From Actinomycetospora soli (GTDB lineage Bacteria > Actinomycetota > Actinomycetes > Mycobacteriales > Pseudonocardiaceae): DNA of 64,000 nt. Shown piece after piece: positions 42,244-51,751 of the stretch (its first letter is position 1; each line of letters opens with the position of its first letter). Under the pieces are notes generated by a model. The model did no database searches. It was not told the origin of the DNA and saw only the letters and a list, made by a program, of their open reading frames with translations. The stretch lies in NCBI RefSeq assembly GCF_021026295.1, contig NZ_JAJNDA010000008.1, forward strand, positions 62,001-126,000. The letters are read 5' to 3'. The position numbers were made by a program, and so were the translations under genes.

Positions 42244-45163
42244 GTGGATCGCCCTCGTCGCGGGCGCCGTCTCGGTGCTCGCGGCGCTGGCGTTCCCGTT
42301 CGCGCCGGTGACGCAGCCCGTCGTCACGTACTCGTGGCCGACGTCGGTCGCGCCCACCGGCGCGGCGATCCCGATGCTGCCCTACCAACCGCAGTCGCTC
42401 GTCGTCACCGTGACGGCCGACGCGGTGCGGGCGGCCGCGCCGGGCACCGTGCTGTTCTCCACGGCGCCGCCGGTGACCGACCCGCTCGCCGAGCCGATCC
42501 AGGGGCTGACGGTCCGCACGGCCGCGGACGGGGTCGAGGTGACCTCGGGCGGGCGGACGTTCGCGCCCGTGCCGGCCGGGTCGCTGCGCGTGGACTCGTC
42601 GGTCGACGCGACCACCCTCGCCGTCGACGGCCGCGAGGTCGCCCGGGCCGACGGGGACGTCCGGCCCGCCGTGGCGGGCGCGTTCACCGGCGCGGCGACC
42701 TCCGCGGGGCTGAGCTTCTCCGCGGTCGGGGACACGCGGTTCCAGACGACCGCGAGCGGCTGGAAGGTCGCGCTCGGGGTCGTGGCGGTGCTGGCGTTCC
42801 TCGTGGCGCTGGGCGCGCTGTGGCGCGCCTCCCCCGGTGACAGGAAAGCGTCGTTGCTGTCATCCAGTGGCAGGAACGCCACTTCGTCGGGAGGCCCCCG
42901 CGCCCGCGTCGCCGACCTCGGCGTCGTCGGGGGCCTCCTGCTGTGGCAGGTGATCGGGCCGCTGACGGTCGACGACGGCTACATCGCCGGGATCGTGCGC
43001 TCGCTCGGGCAGAACGGGCAGGTCGGCACCGTCTTCCGGTGGCTGAACTCCCCGGAGACGCCGTTCGGCTGGTTCTACGAGGTGCTGGCCGTGATCGCCG
43101 GCGTCGGCCCGGCGCCGTTCTGGCTGCGCCTGCCCGCGACGGTGCTCGGGATCGTCGGCTGGTTCCTGCTGACCCGCTCGGTGCTGCCCCGGCTGACGGT
43201 CCCGGCGGCTCCGCTGCTGGCCGGGGTCGTCTACCTCGCCTGGTGGCTGCCCTACGACCTCGGCGTCCGGCCCGAGCCGTGGGTGCTCGTCGGGTCGGCG
43301 CTCGTGTTCGTGCTGGTGGAGCGGGCGATCGAGCGGTCGAGCGCCGTCGCCCTGGTCGGCGCGCTGGCGATCGCGGGGGTCACGCTCGCGGTCACGCCGA
43401 CCGGCCTGATGGCCTTCGTGCCGCTGCTCGTCGGGCTGGCAGCACTCCGTCCCCTGCTGAAGCCGGCCACGCTCGTCGTCGGGATCGCCGCCCTGGGCCT
43501 GACCCTGGTGCTGGTCTACGCGGACCAGACCTGGGCGTCCGTGCTCGACTCCGTCGGCATCCGCACGCTCATCGGCGGCGACCGGCCCTGGACCGACGAG
43601 TACGTCCGCTACGCCTCGCTGCTCACCGTCGGCGACGCGGAGGGCAACCTCGGGCGCCGCGCCCCGGTCCTGCTGCTCGTCCTGGCGTTCGCCGCCCTCG
43701 CCTTCGGAGCCCGGGACCGGCTGACCGGGACGAGCCGCCGCGTCGTCGTGGTGACGCTGCTCTCGCTGGTCTCGCTCGCCTTCACCCCGACGAAGTGGAC
43801 CCACCACTTCGGCGCCTTCGCCGTCCTCGGCACGGCCACCACGCTCCTCGCGCTGGACGCGTGGCGGCGCTCCCTTCCCGACGACGAGGGTCGCCGGCTC
43901 CGGCGCGCGTCGGTCGGGGTCGCGGCGGCGGCGGGCGTGTCGGGGCTGACGCTCGCCGGCTACAACCAGTGGCACTGGATCTCCAGCTACGCGATCACGT
44001 GGTCGACGCTGTCGCCGCAGCTCGGCGGTGTGCGCTTCGCCGACGCGGTGCTCGTGGTCGGTGCGGCCGTGGCGGTCGTCCTGGCGGTCCTGGCGCTGCG
44101 ACGGAGTGGCGAACCTGCCACTGGACGACAGCAACGACGCTTTCCTGCCACGGCGTGGGCGCCCGGACTCGCGATCGGTGTCGTGGTGCTGGTGGTCGCG
44201 ATCGAGGTGCTCTCGTTCGCGCGGACCGCGTACCAGCGACGGGACTCGTACACCCTGGCGTCCGACTCGATCGCGTCGTTGACCGGCGGCTCCTGCGGCA
44301 TCGCCGACCGGCTCCGCGTCGAGCGCGACCCGCTCGCCGGGCTGCTCCCGTCCGACGGACCCGGTGCCCTCCCGACGACGGGTCCCGACGGCCCGAGCAT
44401 GGCCGGCGCCGATCTCCCCGGCTGGCGCGGACCCGACGTGACGACCGGCTGGTATCGCCTGCCCGACCGCGACAGCGCCACGTACCCGCCGGGCGAGGAG
44501 CCCGACCCGCCCGGACCCGTCGTCGTGACCCTGACCGGGCCGGTCGCGGCCGGGGACGTCGTCGCGGAGTTCCGCGCTCCCGACGGCGAGGTCACCCGCG
44601 TGCCGCTCGACGAGGGCGCGACCCAGTACGCGGAGTCGGCGAGCGTCGACGCCCCGCGCTCGCGCGACCTGCGCCTCGACCCCGGGCTCTCGGCCGACTA
44701 CACCGCCATCCGCCTGGTCAGCGCCCGGGACACACCGGAGACGCAGGGCTTCTCCGCGCCGCGGATCGCCCGCCTCGTGCCGTGGAACGAGGTCCTCACC
44801 CCCGGCACGCCCGCCGCCGTCGACTGGCCCGGCGCGTTCCTCTTCCCGTGCACCCCGTTCCCGACCCTGCGCGACGGGGTCGCCGAGCTCCCCGGCTGGC
44901 GGGTGTCCACCGACGCCCGCAGCGAGGCGCAGTCGGGCTACATCAGCTACACCGCCTCGCAGGGCGGCCCGTGGCTCACCGCGCGGGCGCTGGTCCGCCA
45001 GGTCCGCTACGCGGTCTACCTCCCGGGCCTGCCGCTGACCGACATCGCGAGCCTCGAGCGCTGGGTCCCGACGACGCCGCTGGTCCCGCCCGGGGTCACC
45101 TCCCGCGAGGTCTCCCACAGCGGGTTCTCGACGCCGGGTCCGCTCTCGATCGGGGAGAGCTAG
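42227..45163 (+). CDS. Arabinosyltransferase, Emb family, with two embedded palindromic elements (Emb-3)
   Basis: A 978-residue Emb paralogue with Asp249-Asp250 in [40 protein letters not shown] and [14 protein letters not shown], and the C-terminal carbohydrate-binding domain. Two 47-bp repeats lie in frame inside it: one at 42837-42883, encoding [15 protein letters not shown] in the loop before the catalytic segment, and one reversed at 44105-44151, encoding [16 protein letters not shown] in the loop before the last helix. Both loops are hydrophilic and tolerate insertion. GTG start overlaps Emb-2 by 17 nt, giving coupled translation. Confidence 0.94.
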   Translation: MSTSGRWIALVAGAVSVLAALAFPFAPVTQPVVTYSWPTSVAPTGAAIPMLPYQPQSLVVTVTADAVRAAAPGTVLFSTAPPVTDPLAEPIQGLTVRTAADGVEVTSGGRTFAPVPAGSLRVDSSVDATTLAVDGREVARADGDVRPAVAGAFTGAATSAGLSFSAVGDTRFQTTASGWKVALGVVAVLAFLVALGALWRASPGDRKASLLSSSGRNATSSGGPRARVADLGVVGGLLLWQVIGPLTVDDGYIAGIVRSLGQNGQVGTVFRWLNSPETPFGWFYEVLAVIAGVGPAPFWLRLPATVLGIVGWFLLTRSVLPRLTVPAAPLLAGVVYLAWWLPYDLGVRPEPWVLVGSALVFVLVERAIERSSAVALVGALAIAGVTLAVTPTGLMAFVPLLVGLAALRPLLKPATLVVGIAALGLTLVLVYADQTWASVLDSVGIRTLIGGDRPWTDEYVRYASLLTVGDAEGNLGRRAPVLLLVLAFAALAFGARDRLTGTSRRVVVVTLLSLVSLAFTPTKWTHHFGAFAVLGTATTLLALDAWRRSLPDDEGRRLRRASVGVAAAAGVSGLTLAGYNQWHWISSYAITWSTLSPQLGGVRFADAVLVVGAAVAVVLAVLALRRSGEPATGRQQRRFPATAWAPGLAIGVVVLVVAIEVLSFARTAYQRRDSYTLASDSIASLTGGSCGIADRLRVERDPLAGLLPSDGPGALPTTGPDGPSMAGADLPGWRGPDVTTGWYRLPDRDSATYPPGEEPDPPGPVVVTLTGPVAAGDVVAEFRAPDGEVTRVPLDEGATQYAESASVDAPRSRDLRLDPGLSADYTAIRLVSARDTPETQGFSAPRIARLVPWNEVLTPGTPAAVDWPGAFLFPCTPFPTLRDGVAELPGWRVSTDARSEAQSGYISYTASQGGPWLTARALVRQVRYAVYLPGLPLTDIASLERWVPTTPLVPPGVTSREVSHSGFSTPGPLSIGES
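42837..42883 (+). repeat. 47-bp element inside Emb-3, copy 1 (forward)
   Basis: GTGACAGGAAAGCGTCGTTG, then CTGTCATCCAGTGGCAGG, AACGCCACT. It contains two potential hairpins: TGACAG/CTGTCA and GTGGC-AGGAAC-GCCAC. Aligned with the reverse complement of copy 2 it differs at about five positions. Confidence 0.9.
44105..44151 (-). repeat. 47-bp element inside Emb-3, copy 2 (reverse)
   Basis: On the minus strand GTGGCAGGAAAGCGTCGTTG, CTGTCGTCCAGTGGCAGG, TTCGCCACT. Same length as copy 1 and opposite orientation, 1.2 kb away in the same gene. No other copy was seen in the window. Confidence 0.9.
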
Positions 45164-45203
45164 CACCTCCGAGCAGGGCACGGAACCCCGCGCGCTAGCC
45201 TCG

Positions 45204-46580
45204 ATGGCGATGGCTCGCACCGTGAAGACCCTGGTCGGATGGGCCCGCACCGCCCCGAGCCGGGCGACCGTGCTCTCCGGCGACGAGGTCACCTCCGACG
45301 TCCAGCTCGCCGAGGCGGTCACGACGGCGGGTCCGCGCGGTGTCATCCCGCGGGGTCTCGGCCGCTCGTACGGCGACCCGGCGGTCAACGCCGGCGGCCT
45401 CGTCGTCGACATGACGTCCCGGAACCGTGTGCATTCCATCGACGCCGAGACCGGCCTGGTCGACGTCGACGCGGGCGTCTCGCTGGACACGCTGATGAAG
45501 GTCGCGCTGCCCTTCGGGCTGTGGGTTCCGGTGCTGCCCGGCACGCGCCAGGTGACCATCGGCGGCGCGATCGCCAGCGACATCCACGGCAAGAATCACC
45601 ACTCGCACGGCAGCTTCGGCAACCACGTCGTGGCGATGGACCTGCTGACCGGGACCGGCGAGATCCGTCGTCTGGAGCCCGAGGGACCCGAGTCGGAGCT
45701 GTTCTGGGCGACGGTCGGCGGCATCGGCCTGACCGGGATCATCCTGCGCGCGACGGTGCGGATGACGAAGACCGAGACCGCCTACTTCGTCGCCGACACC
45801 GAGCGCACCGCGAATCTCGACGAGACGATCGAGCGGTTCTCCGACGGGTCCGACGAGGCCTACGACTACTCCTCGGCCTGGTTCGACTCCATCTCCACCG
45901 GCCCGAAGCTGGGCCGCGCCGCGCTGGGCCGCGGCTCACTGGCGCGCCTCGACGAGCTGCCCGAGAAGCTGCGCCGCGACCCGCTGAAGTTCGACGCCCC
46001 GCAGCTCGCGACGCTGCCCGACGTCTTCCCGAACGGCCTCGCCAACAAGGCGACGTTCTCGCTGATCGGCGAGCTGTACTACCGGAAGACGAAGAACAAG
46101 CGGGGCCAGATCCAGAACCTGACGGCCTTCTACCACCCGCTGGACCTGTTCGGGGACTGGAACCGGGCCTACGGCTCGAAGGGCTTCCTGCAGTACCAGT
46201 TCATCGTCCCGCTGGCCGCCGAGGCGGAGTTCCGCTCGATCATCGCCGACATCGCGGCGTCCGGGCACGTCTCCTTCCTCAACGTGTTCAAGAAGTTCGG
46301 CGAGGGGAACCGCGCGCCCCTGTCGTTCCCCATGCCCGGCTGGAACATCTGCGTGGACTTCCCGATCGTCGACGGTCTCGGCCGCTTCTGCCGCGACCTC
46401 GACCGCCGGGTCCTCGCGATGGGCGGCCGGCTCTACACCGCCAAGGACTCCCGCACCGACGCCGCCACCTTCGCCGCGATGTACCCGCGGCTCGACGAGT
46501 GGCGCAAGGTGCGCGACGCCGCCGACCCGGACGGCGTGTTCGCCTCGGACATGTCGCGCCGGCTCGCGCTGACCAGCTGA
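45204..46580 (+). CDS. dprE1: Decaprenylphosphoryl-beta-D-ribose 2'-oxidase DprE1
   Basis: A 458-residue FAD oxidase of the VAO/BsFAD family that oxidises decaprenyl-phospho-ribose to the 2'-keto form, the committed step to the only arabinose donor. FAD-binding part: [20 protein letters not shown] and [25 protein letters not shown]. Cys383 in GWNICVDFP corresponds to M. tuberculosis Cys387, the residue attacked by benzothiazinones, and Lys414 in YTAKDSR to the catalytic Lys418, so the enzyme should be active and probably benzothiazinone-sensitive. ATG at 45204 or 45210. Confidence 0.97.
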   Translation: MAMARTVKTLVGWARTAPSRATVLSGDEVTSDVQLAEAVTTAGPRGVIPRGLGRSYGDPAVNAGGLVVDMTSRNRVHSIDAETGLVDVDAGVSLDTLMKVALPFGLWVPVLPGTRQVTIGGAIASDIHGKNHHSHGSFGNHVVAMDLLTGTGEIRRLEPEGPESELFWATVGGIGLTGIILRATVRMTKTETAYFVADTERTANLDETIERFSDGSDEAYDYSSAWFDSISTGPKLGRAALGRGSLARLDELPEKLRRDPLKFDAPQLATLPDVFPNGLANKATFSLIGELYYRKTKNKRGQIQNLTAFYHPLDLFGDWNRAYGSKGFLQYQFIVPLAAEAEFRSIIADIAASGHVSFLNVFKKFGEGNRAPLSFPMPGWNICVDFPIVDGLGRFCRDLDRRVLAMGGRLYTAKDSRTDAATFAAMYPRLDEWRKVRDAADPDGVFASDMSRRLALTS

Positions 46581-46600
46581 TCTCTTCCGACTGGAGACCC

Positions 46601-47356
46601 ATGATCGACGCCGTCGGGCACCCGTCCTCCCTGCTCCTGCTCGGGGGCACCTCCGAGATCGGGCTCGCGATCGCCGAGCGCTACCTCGCCGACGGGCCGG
46701 TGCGCATCGTGCTGGCCGGCCGTCAGTCGCCGCGCCTCGCGGACGCCGCCGCGCGCCTCGAGCGCGCGGGCGGGCACGTCGAGACCGTCGAGTTCGACGC
46801 CAAGGACGCCGCGGTGCACACCGAGGCCGTCCGCAAGGCGTTCGCCGGCGGGGACATCGACATCGCGGTGGTCGCGTTCGGGCTCCTGGGCGACCAGGAG
46901 AAGGCCTGGCAGGACATCGACGTGGCCGTCGAGCTCGCCGAGGTCAACTACGTGGCGACCGTGTCGGTCGGCGTCGCCCTCGCCGCCGAGTTCCGCCGCC
47001 AGGGACACGGCCGGATCGTCGCGCTGTCCTCGGTCGCCGGGGAGCGCGCCCGCCGCTCGAACTTCGTCTACGGCTCCACCAAGGCCGGGATGGACGCCTT
47101 CTACACCGGGCTCACCGAGGCGCTGCGCGGCGACGGGATCGGCGTGACGATCGTCCGGCCCGGGTTCGTGAAGACCAAGATGACCGCGGGCATGGACTCG
47201 GCGCCGCTCGCGACGACCCCGGAGCAGGTCGCCGAGATCACGGTCGGGGCGGTGACGAAGGGCCGGGAGCTGGTCTGGGCGCCGCCGCAGTTCCGGTACG
47301 TCATGAGCGTGCTCCGCCACATCCCGCGCCCGATCTTCCGGCGTCTGCCCGTGTAG
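46601..47356 (+). CDS. dprE2: Decaprenylphosphoryl-D-2-keto-erythropentose reductase DprE2
   Basis: A 251-residue NADH-dependent SDR that reduces the DprE1 product to decaprenyl-phospho-arabinose. Rossmann motif LLGGTSEIGLAIAERYL near residue 14, the active-site Ser in ALSSVAGERARRSNFVYGSTKAG and Y-x-x-x-K within it; the RPGFVKTKMTAGM segment is DprE2-like. Starts 20 nt after dprE1 with CTGGAG as ribosome site, so one operon. A 40-nt palindrome begins 15 nt after the stop. Confidence 0.96.
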   Translation: MIDAVGHPSSLLLLGGTSEIGLAIAERYLADGPVRIVLAGRQSPRLADAAARLERAGGHVETVEFDAKDAAVHTEAVRKAFAGGDIDIAVVAFGLLGDQEKAWQDIDVAVELAEVNYVATVSVGVALAAEFRRQGHGRIVALSSVAGERARRSNFVYGSTKAGMDAFYTGLTEALRGDGIGVTIVRPGFVKTKMTAGMDSAPLATTPEQVAEITVGAVTKGRELVWAPPQFRYVMSVLRHIPRPIFRRLPV

Positions 47357-47371
47357 GTGGCCTCCGGCCTC

Positions 47372-47411
47372 GTGAGCAGTAAGGGTCGCTATAGCCACCC
47401 TTACTGCTCAC
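47372..47411. repeat. 40-nt palindrome family, copy 5
   Basis: GTGAGCAGTAAGGGT-C-GCTATAGC-C-ACCCTTACTGCTCAC: the arms are perfect 15-mers apart from one C:C pair around GCTATAGC. It follows dprE2 with left flank GGTGGCCTCCGGCCTC and is followed by a second hairpin TGCGC-GTGA-GCGCA, like copy 3. Confidence 0.95.
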
Positions 47412-47424
47412 CTGCGCGTGAGCG

Positions 47425-47595
47425 CACACGGAGCGGCTCGGCGCCGACGAGGGCGCCCCGGTGGTCCGGGCCTACCTCGCGGCGATGACCGTGCCGTGGG
47501 CGCTCGAGGCGTTCCCGGTGGGCCCGGACGACTCGCTCGACGTCGTCCGCGCGCACATGGACGGGATCGCGGTCTTCGCGCTGCTGCCCCGCTGA
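47425..47595 (+). pseudogene. C-terminal remnant of an unidentified gene
   Basis: The frame from 47422 to TGA 47593-47595 reads as protein-like sequence without a plausible start: HTERLGADEGAPVVRAYLAA, then MTVPWALEAFPVGPDDSLDV, VRAHMDGIAVFALLPR. It starts immediately after palindrome copy 5, with a stop at 47419-47421 just upstream. This could be the tail of a gene destroyed by rearrangement at the palindrome, or a short real gene starting at GTG 47461 or nearby. Family not recognised. Confidence 0.35.
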
Positions 47596-47617
47596 GGACC
47601 GCGAGCGTGGCGCATTC

Positions 47618-47651
47618 CTGACGTCGAGTGTCAGCCGTGTGCCACCGCTGA
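47618..47651. repeat. CTGACGTC/GTCAGCCGTG element, copy 3
   Basis: CTGACGTCGAGTGTCAGCC, then GTGTGCCACCGCTGAC, with GCGTGGCGC just before it as at copy 2. The acyltransferase stop codon (47631-47633) lies inside it, so its last residues (SAVAHG) are encoded by the element. Confidence 0.75.
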
Positions 47652-49085
47652 CGCGGCGGGGGACGACGACCGCATCAACCGACGACGCGCCGGCTCCTCG
47701 ACCCACCGGTACGCCAGGTGGGCCACGAGCACCGAGGCGACGAGCACGTGGGGGATCGCGAGGGCCGCGAGCGAGGAGTTCGGGGCCAGGGCCGGGAACC
47801 GGGTCATCGCGACGACGGTGATCTCGATCAGCGGGAAGTGCACCAGGTAGATCGCGTAGGAGATGCGGCCGCCGTGCTGCAGGCGCGGCGAGGACAGCCA
47901 GTCCACGAGCCGGCCCCGGGCAACGCACAGCGCGCCCAGCAGCACCGGGAAGAGCGGGACGGCGAGCCAGAGCCGGTCGGCCGCGGGGATCGCCGCGGAG
48001 GCCGGCGCCGAGGCCGCCCAGTACGCCACCAGCACCGTCTCGGCGAGCACGGCCAGCACCAGGCGGCCCGCCCACAGCTCGACGACGGGCGTCCGGGGCA
48101 GCCGCTCCACCACGAGCCACGTCAGCATCCCGGCGGTGAAGCCGCCGCCGATGCGCAGCAACCAGACCCACGCGCCCGACTCGCCCGAGCCCGCCGTCAC
48201 GAGCGGGACCACCGCGACCGGCGAGGCCGCCAGCACCGCAAACACCGCCAGCACGGGCAGCGGCCACGACCGGATCCGCCACGCGGCGAGCACCAGCAGC
48301 GGGAAGCACAGGTAGGCCAGCCACTCCGCGCTCACCGACCACGCCGGCAGCACGAACGAGACGCCCTCGATGCCGGACGAGGTCCACATCTGGGTCATCG
48401 TCAGCTGCCGGATCCAGCCGAGCGGGCCGAGCGAGGGCTGCGGGTTCTGCCAGGCCACGATCCCGTCGCTGCCGAACACCAGCCGCGCCGCGCACCACGC
48501 GCCGAACGCGACCGTGACGACCGCGTACAGCGGCCACACCCGGGCGATGCGCGCGCGCAGGAACCGGGCCGTCCCACCGACCGACGGCCTGGCCCCCATC
48601 CGCGCGAGGTACGAGCGGGTCAGCACCAGCCCGGAGAGCACGAAGAACAGGTCCACCCCGAGCGGCCCGGCCGCCACGAGCGGCGCGATCGGGGCCGTCC
48701 AGCGCGCGAACACGTCGCCGGGAATGTACGAGGCGTGCAGCAGCAGCACCCACACCGCCGCGACGAAGCGCAGCCCGGTGAGCTGGGCGATGTCCTGCGG
48801 CTTCCGTCCCGACGTCGGGTCGGTGCCGGTCGGCCGCGCGGCCGGCGGCTCCACGGCCGGCAGGGCCGGCACCGGCGAGGTCCCCCTGGTCCGGGGGAGC
48901 GGGAGGACGGTCCCGCTCCCCGCACCGGGCGTCCGGAAGCCAACCGGCGACGCCGCGAGGGCGTCGTCGGACACGAGCGGCACCGCGACCAGCGGTGTCG
49001 TGCGCAGCGAGGAGACCCGGGTCGGCTCCGCCGCCGTCCCGCGCGCACCCGTCGTCCGCGACGTGAGTGACGTCAGCGTTCCCAT
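47631..49085 (-). CDS. Acyltransferase family 3 membrane protein with long N-terminal tail
   Basis: A 484-residue OafA-like O-acyltransferase. The first 100 residues are Thr/Pro/Ala-rich and probably disordered cytoplasmic sequence; then IAQLTGLRFVAAVWVLLLHASYIP (catalytic His helix), GVDLFFVLSGLVLTRSYLAR, ARIARVWPLYAVVTVAFG and PAWSVSAEWLAYLCFPLL follow, with about ten helices and SYAIYLVHFPLIEITVVA near the end. Likely to O-acylate an envelope glycan, given its place beside arabinan genes. ATG at 49085 has GGGGAGG upstream. Divergent from the GT-C gene. Confidence 0.9.
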   Translation of the reverse strand: MGTLTSLTSRTTGARGTAAEPTRVSSLRTTPLVAVPLVSDDALAASPVGFRTPGAGSGTVLPLPRTRGTSPVPALPAVEPPAARPTGTDPTSGRKPQDIAQLTGLRFVAAVWVLLLHASYIPGDVFARWTAPIAPLVAAGPLGVDLFFVLSGLVLTRSYLARMGARPSVGGTARFLRARIARVWPLYAVVTVAFGAWCAARLVFGSDGIVAWQNPQPSLGPLGWIRQLTMTQMWTSSGIEGVSFVLPAWSVSAEWLAYLCFPLLVLAAWRIRSWPLPVLAVFAVLAASPVAVVPLVTAGSGESGAWVWLLRIGGGFTAGMLTWLVVERLPRTPVVELWAGRLVLAVLAETVLVAYWAASAPASAAIPAADRLWLAVPLFPVLLGALCVARGRLVDWLSSPRLQHGGRISYAIYLVHFPLIEITVVAMTRFPALAPNSSLAALAIPHVLVASVLVAHLAYRWVEEPARRRLMRSSSPAASAVAHG

Positions 49086-49466
49086 GGTGCTGCCTCCCCG
49101 ACCCCGTGCTCCCCGACCGAGCGCCCCGATCAGGTCGACCGTGGTGCTCGACCTGGGGAACGGCACGACTCGTCCGATTCCTGATAGGCCATTCAGTGGA
49201 TCGAGCGACGGCCGTCCGGTCGCTGTCCGCGAGCCGGGTGACGTCGGCACGCACCGTGACGACGCCGCCCCGTCCCACGGCCCGATCCGACCCGTCCGAG
49301 CGGTGCGCGGCCCTCCCCGGTGGAGTGGGCCGCGTCCCGACCGCGGAGCGATCGCCCCTGGTCACACACCGTGCGCGCCGCGCCCCGCCCGCCGCGGGTG
49401 ACGGCGGGCCGCCTACCGTGGCGGGGTCGCCGCGCAGGAGGCGTGTGACGAGGAGGAACAGCTGTC
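49086..49466. other. Long divergent promoter region
   Basis: 381 nt between the divergent acyltransferase and GT-C genes. It includes a slightly less GC-rich patch around 49160-49205 (ATTCCTGATAGGCCATTCAG) where the acyltransferase promoter may lie. I see no gene with a ribosome site and no convincing palindrome. Confidence 0.45.
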
Positions 49467-51692
49467 GTGACCAGGGGCCCGACGATCTCCGATCCCGCTC
49501 TCGAGCCGGACCCGACGCGCCCGGCCGACCCCGCGGATCACCCACACGGGGACCGGGTGCAGCCCCACTGGAGGCGCCTCCTCGGTGACCGCGCGCTCCT
49601 CGGGGTCGGCGCGCTCGCCCTCCTGACGTCCCTCGCGGTCGTCGCGGTGAACCTCGCGCACAACCAGGGGCGGTTCGTCCCGCCCCTCGACGACGTGTAC
49701 ATCCACCTGCAGTACGCCCGCCAGATCGGCCTCGGCGAGTTCCTGCGCTACCAGCCCGGTGCCCCGCGCACGACGGGCGCGAGCAGCCTGCTCTACGTCC
49801 TGCTCCTCGGGGCCGCCTCGGTGGTCCTGCCGTCGGGGCTGCTGCTCTACGCGGCGGTCGCGTTCGGGATCGCGTGCTTCGTCGTGACGGTGGTCCTCGT
49901 CGCGCTGCTCGGCCGGGAGCTCGGCTCGCGCCCCGCGGGCACCGTCGCGGGCGTGTTGACCGCGCTCTGCGGGCCCCTGCTCTGGGGTGTCACGAGCGGG
50001 ATGGAGGTGGCGCTCGTCGCGGTGCTCGTCGTGGCCGTGCTGCTGGCGTTCGTGCGGGAGCAGCCGCTCGGCCACTTCGTCGTGACACCGGCCCTCGCGG
50101 TCCCCCTCGTGCTCACGCGCCCCGAGGGTCTGGTCCTCGTCGTCGTCGTGCTCGTCGGCGCGGTGGTGACGCTCGTGCGCCGCCGGCGCCGACCTGCCGT
50201 CGGGAACGCACTCCTGCTGGTGCTGCCGCTCCTGGCGGCACTGGCGCAGTTCGGGCTCTACCGCCTGCTGACCGGCTCGGCGGAGAACTCCGGCGTCGTC
50301 GCGAAGTCCTGGCTCAGCCGGCCGCTGGGGTCGCCGTGGGAGGTCGTCGACCGCGTGGTCACCACCGCGCGGACCGCACTCGAGCTCGTCGGCGGGCTCA
50401 CCACGACGACGGTGGCCGGGCCGGGCGTCGCGATCGTCGCGGCGATCGGGCTGGCCGCGGTGGCATCCCGACGACGGGTCGTGGCCGGCGTGCTCGCCCT
50501 CGGGCTCGCCGGGGTGCTGTCCGCCGTGGCCACGCTGGAGACCGCGCTGTGGCACGACGGCCGCTACCTGCAGCCGTTCCTGCCGGTCGTCGTCCTGCTG
50601 GCGGTGCTCGGCGTCCGCGCGATCGGCCAAGCTGCGGGCGACGCGCGCAGCGGCCGGATCGTGACGACGGGTCTGGTGGCGGTGCTCGGCGCGTTCGCCC
50701 TCGTCTCGGCCCCGACCTGGGCGCTGCGCCAGGCCGAGCAGGCCGCCGGCATCCGGGAGTCGGCCGTCTCGGCGGCGCAGTGGATCAAGGGCAACACCCC
50801 GCCGGACGCGGTCGTGGCCGTGAACGACGTGGGCGCCGTCGCCTGGTTCTCCGACCGTCGCGTGGTCGACCTCGTCGGGCTCACCACCCCGGGCTTCGCC
50901 CGGCCCGCCCTCGAGGGCTCCGGCGCGATGTACGAGCAGCTGGCGCACCTGCCTCCGGACCAGCGGCCGACGTACTTCTCGATCTTCGACGAGACGGAAC
51001 TCGTGCCGGTCGGCGACCTGCCGAAGGCGCGGATCCTCGGCGCCGAGCCGTTGACCTCGTTCGACCTCAAGAGCCCGGAGCGCGACGCCGGGCCGTTCGG
51101 CGGCATCTGCCAGACCGCGGGCGGGTGCCCGGTGATCAGCGTGTGGCGCGCGGACTGGTCGCACGTCGGCAACGGCGACGCGCCCGACTACCCGGTCCCG
51201 GGACGGATCGTCGACCGGGTCGACGTCGGCGACCCCGCCGACGAGGCCGCGCACGGCTACGGCGTCGACCGGGCGCTGGTGGGGGTCGACGACCGCACCG
51301 AGGTTCGCAACCAGGACGCGGCGGGCCGCGTCGTCGTCGACAGCGGACGCCACGTGGTGGGCGGCGAGCACTTCACCCTGCGCGGGCTCACGCCCGGTCG
51401 TCCGGTGACGCTGACCGCCCGCGTCGACGCCCGGGAGCCCGTGGCGGACCGCAACACCGGGGCGGGCGTCGTGGCGGTCGCCGCGAACGGGCGCGGCCTG
51501 GGGACGTGGGAGTTCGGGACGACGGTGCCGGGTCTGCCGCCGGGCGCCGAGCACTCGTGGGCCCAGTCGTCGTTCACGATCCCCGCGGAGGCGGTGACCG
51601 CACCGGACCTCACGGTCACCCTCGGTCCGCGGCAGCCGTTCCTCGCGCCCTACCCCGACTACCGCGCCTTCTCGTACTGGGCCGTGCAGTAG
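49467..51692 (+). CDS. GT-C fold membrane glycosyltransferase-like protein
   Basis: A 741-residue protein with about ten to eleven helices over residues 45-420 and a soluble C-terminal domain of about 300 residues. The first periplasmic loop has FVPPLDDVYIHLQYARQIGLGEFLRYQPGAPRTTGASSLLYVLLL: Asp75-Asp76 fit the catalytic loop of GT-C enzymes such as AftB-type arabinosyltransferases, whose loop also ends in a T-x-x-S-x-x-L/Y segment. C-terminal motifs (WIKGNTPPDAVVAVNDVGAVAWFSDRRVVDLVGL) are shared with GT39/GT87-like actinobacterial proteins. Probably acts on cell-wall arabinan or another polyprenyl-linked glycan. GTG start with GAGGAGG upstream. Confidence 0.85.
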   Translation: MTRGPTISDPALEPDPTRPADPADHPHGDRVQPHWRRLLGDRALLGVGALALLTSLAVVAVNLAHNQGRFVPPLDDVYIHLQYARQIGLGEFLRYQPGAPRTTGASSLLYVLLLGAASVVLPSGLLLYAAVAFGIACFVVTVVLVALLGRELGSRPAGTVAGVLTALCGPLLWGVTSGMEVALVAVLVVAVLLAFVREQPLGHFVVTPALAVPLVLTRPEGLVLVVVVLVGAVVTLVRRRRRPAVGNALLLVLPLLAALAQFGLYRLLTGSAENSGVVAKSWLSRPLGSPWEVVDRVVTTARTALELVGGLTTTTVAGPGVAIVAAIGLAAVASRRRVVAGVLALGLAGVLSAVATLETALWHDGRYLQPFLPVVVLLAVLGVRAIGQAAGDARSGRIVTTGLVAVLGAFALVSAPTWALRQAEQAAGIRESAVSAAQWIKGNTPPDAVVAVNDVGAVAWFSDRRVVDLVGLTTPGFARPALEGSGAMYEQLAHLPPDQRPTYFSIFDETELVPVGDLPKARILGAEPLTSFDLKSPERDAGPFGGICQTAGGCPVISVWRADWSHVGNGDAPDYPVPGRIVDRVDVGDPADEAAHGYGVDRALVGVDDRTEVRNQDAAGRVVVDSGRHVVGGEHFTLRGLTPGRPVTLTARVDAREPVADRNTGAGVVAVAANGRGLGTWEFGTTVPGLPPGAEHSWAQSSFTIPAEAVTAPDLTVTLGPRQPFLAPYPDYRAFSYWAVQ

Positions 51693-51705
51693 GTGGCTTC
51701 GCCTC

Positions 51706-51745
51706 GTGAGTAGTTGTGACGGCGATAGCCGCGACGACTACTCAC
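51706..51745. repeat. 40-nt palindrome family, copy 6
   Basis: GTGAGTAGTtGT...ACgACTACTCAC with inner CG/CG and centre GCGATAGC. Left flank GTGGCTTCGCCTC matches copy 1. It is between converging GT-C and mscL stops. Less symmetric than copies 4 and 5. Confidence 0.88.
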
Positions 51746-51751
51746 AGGTGT

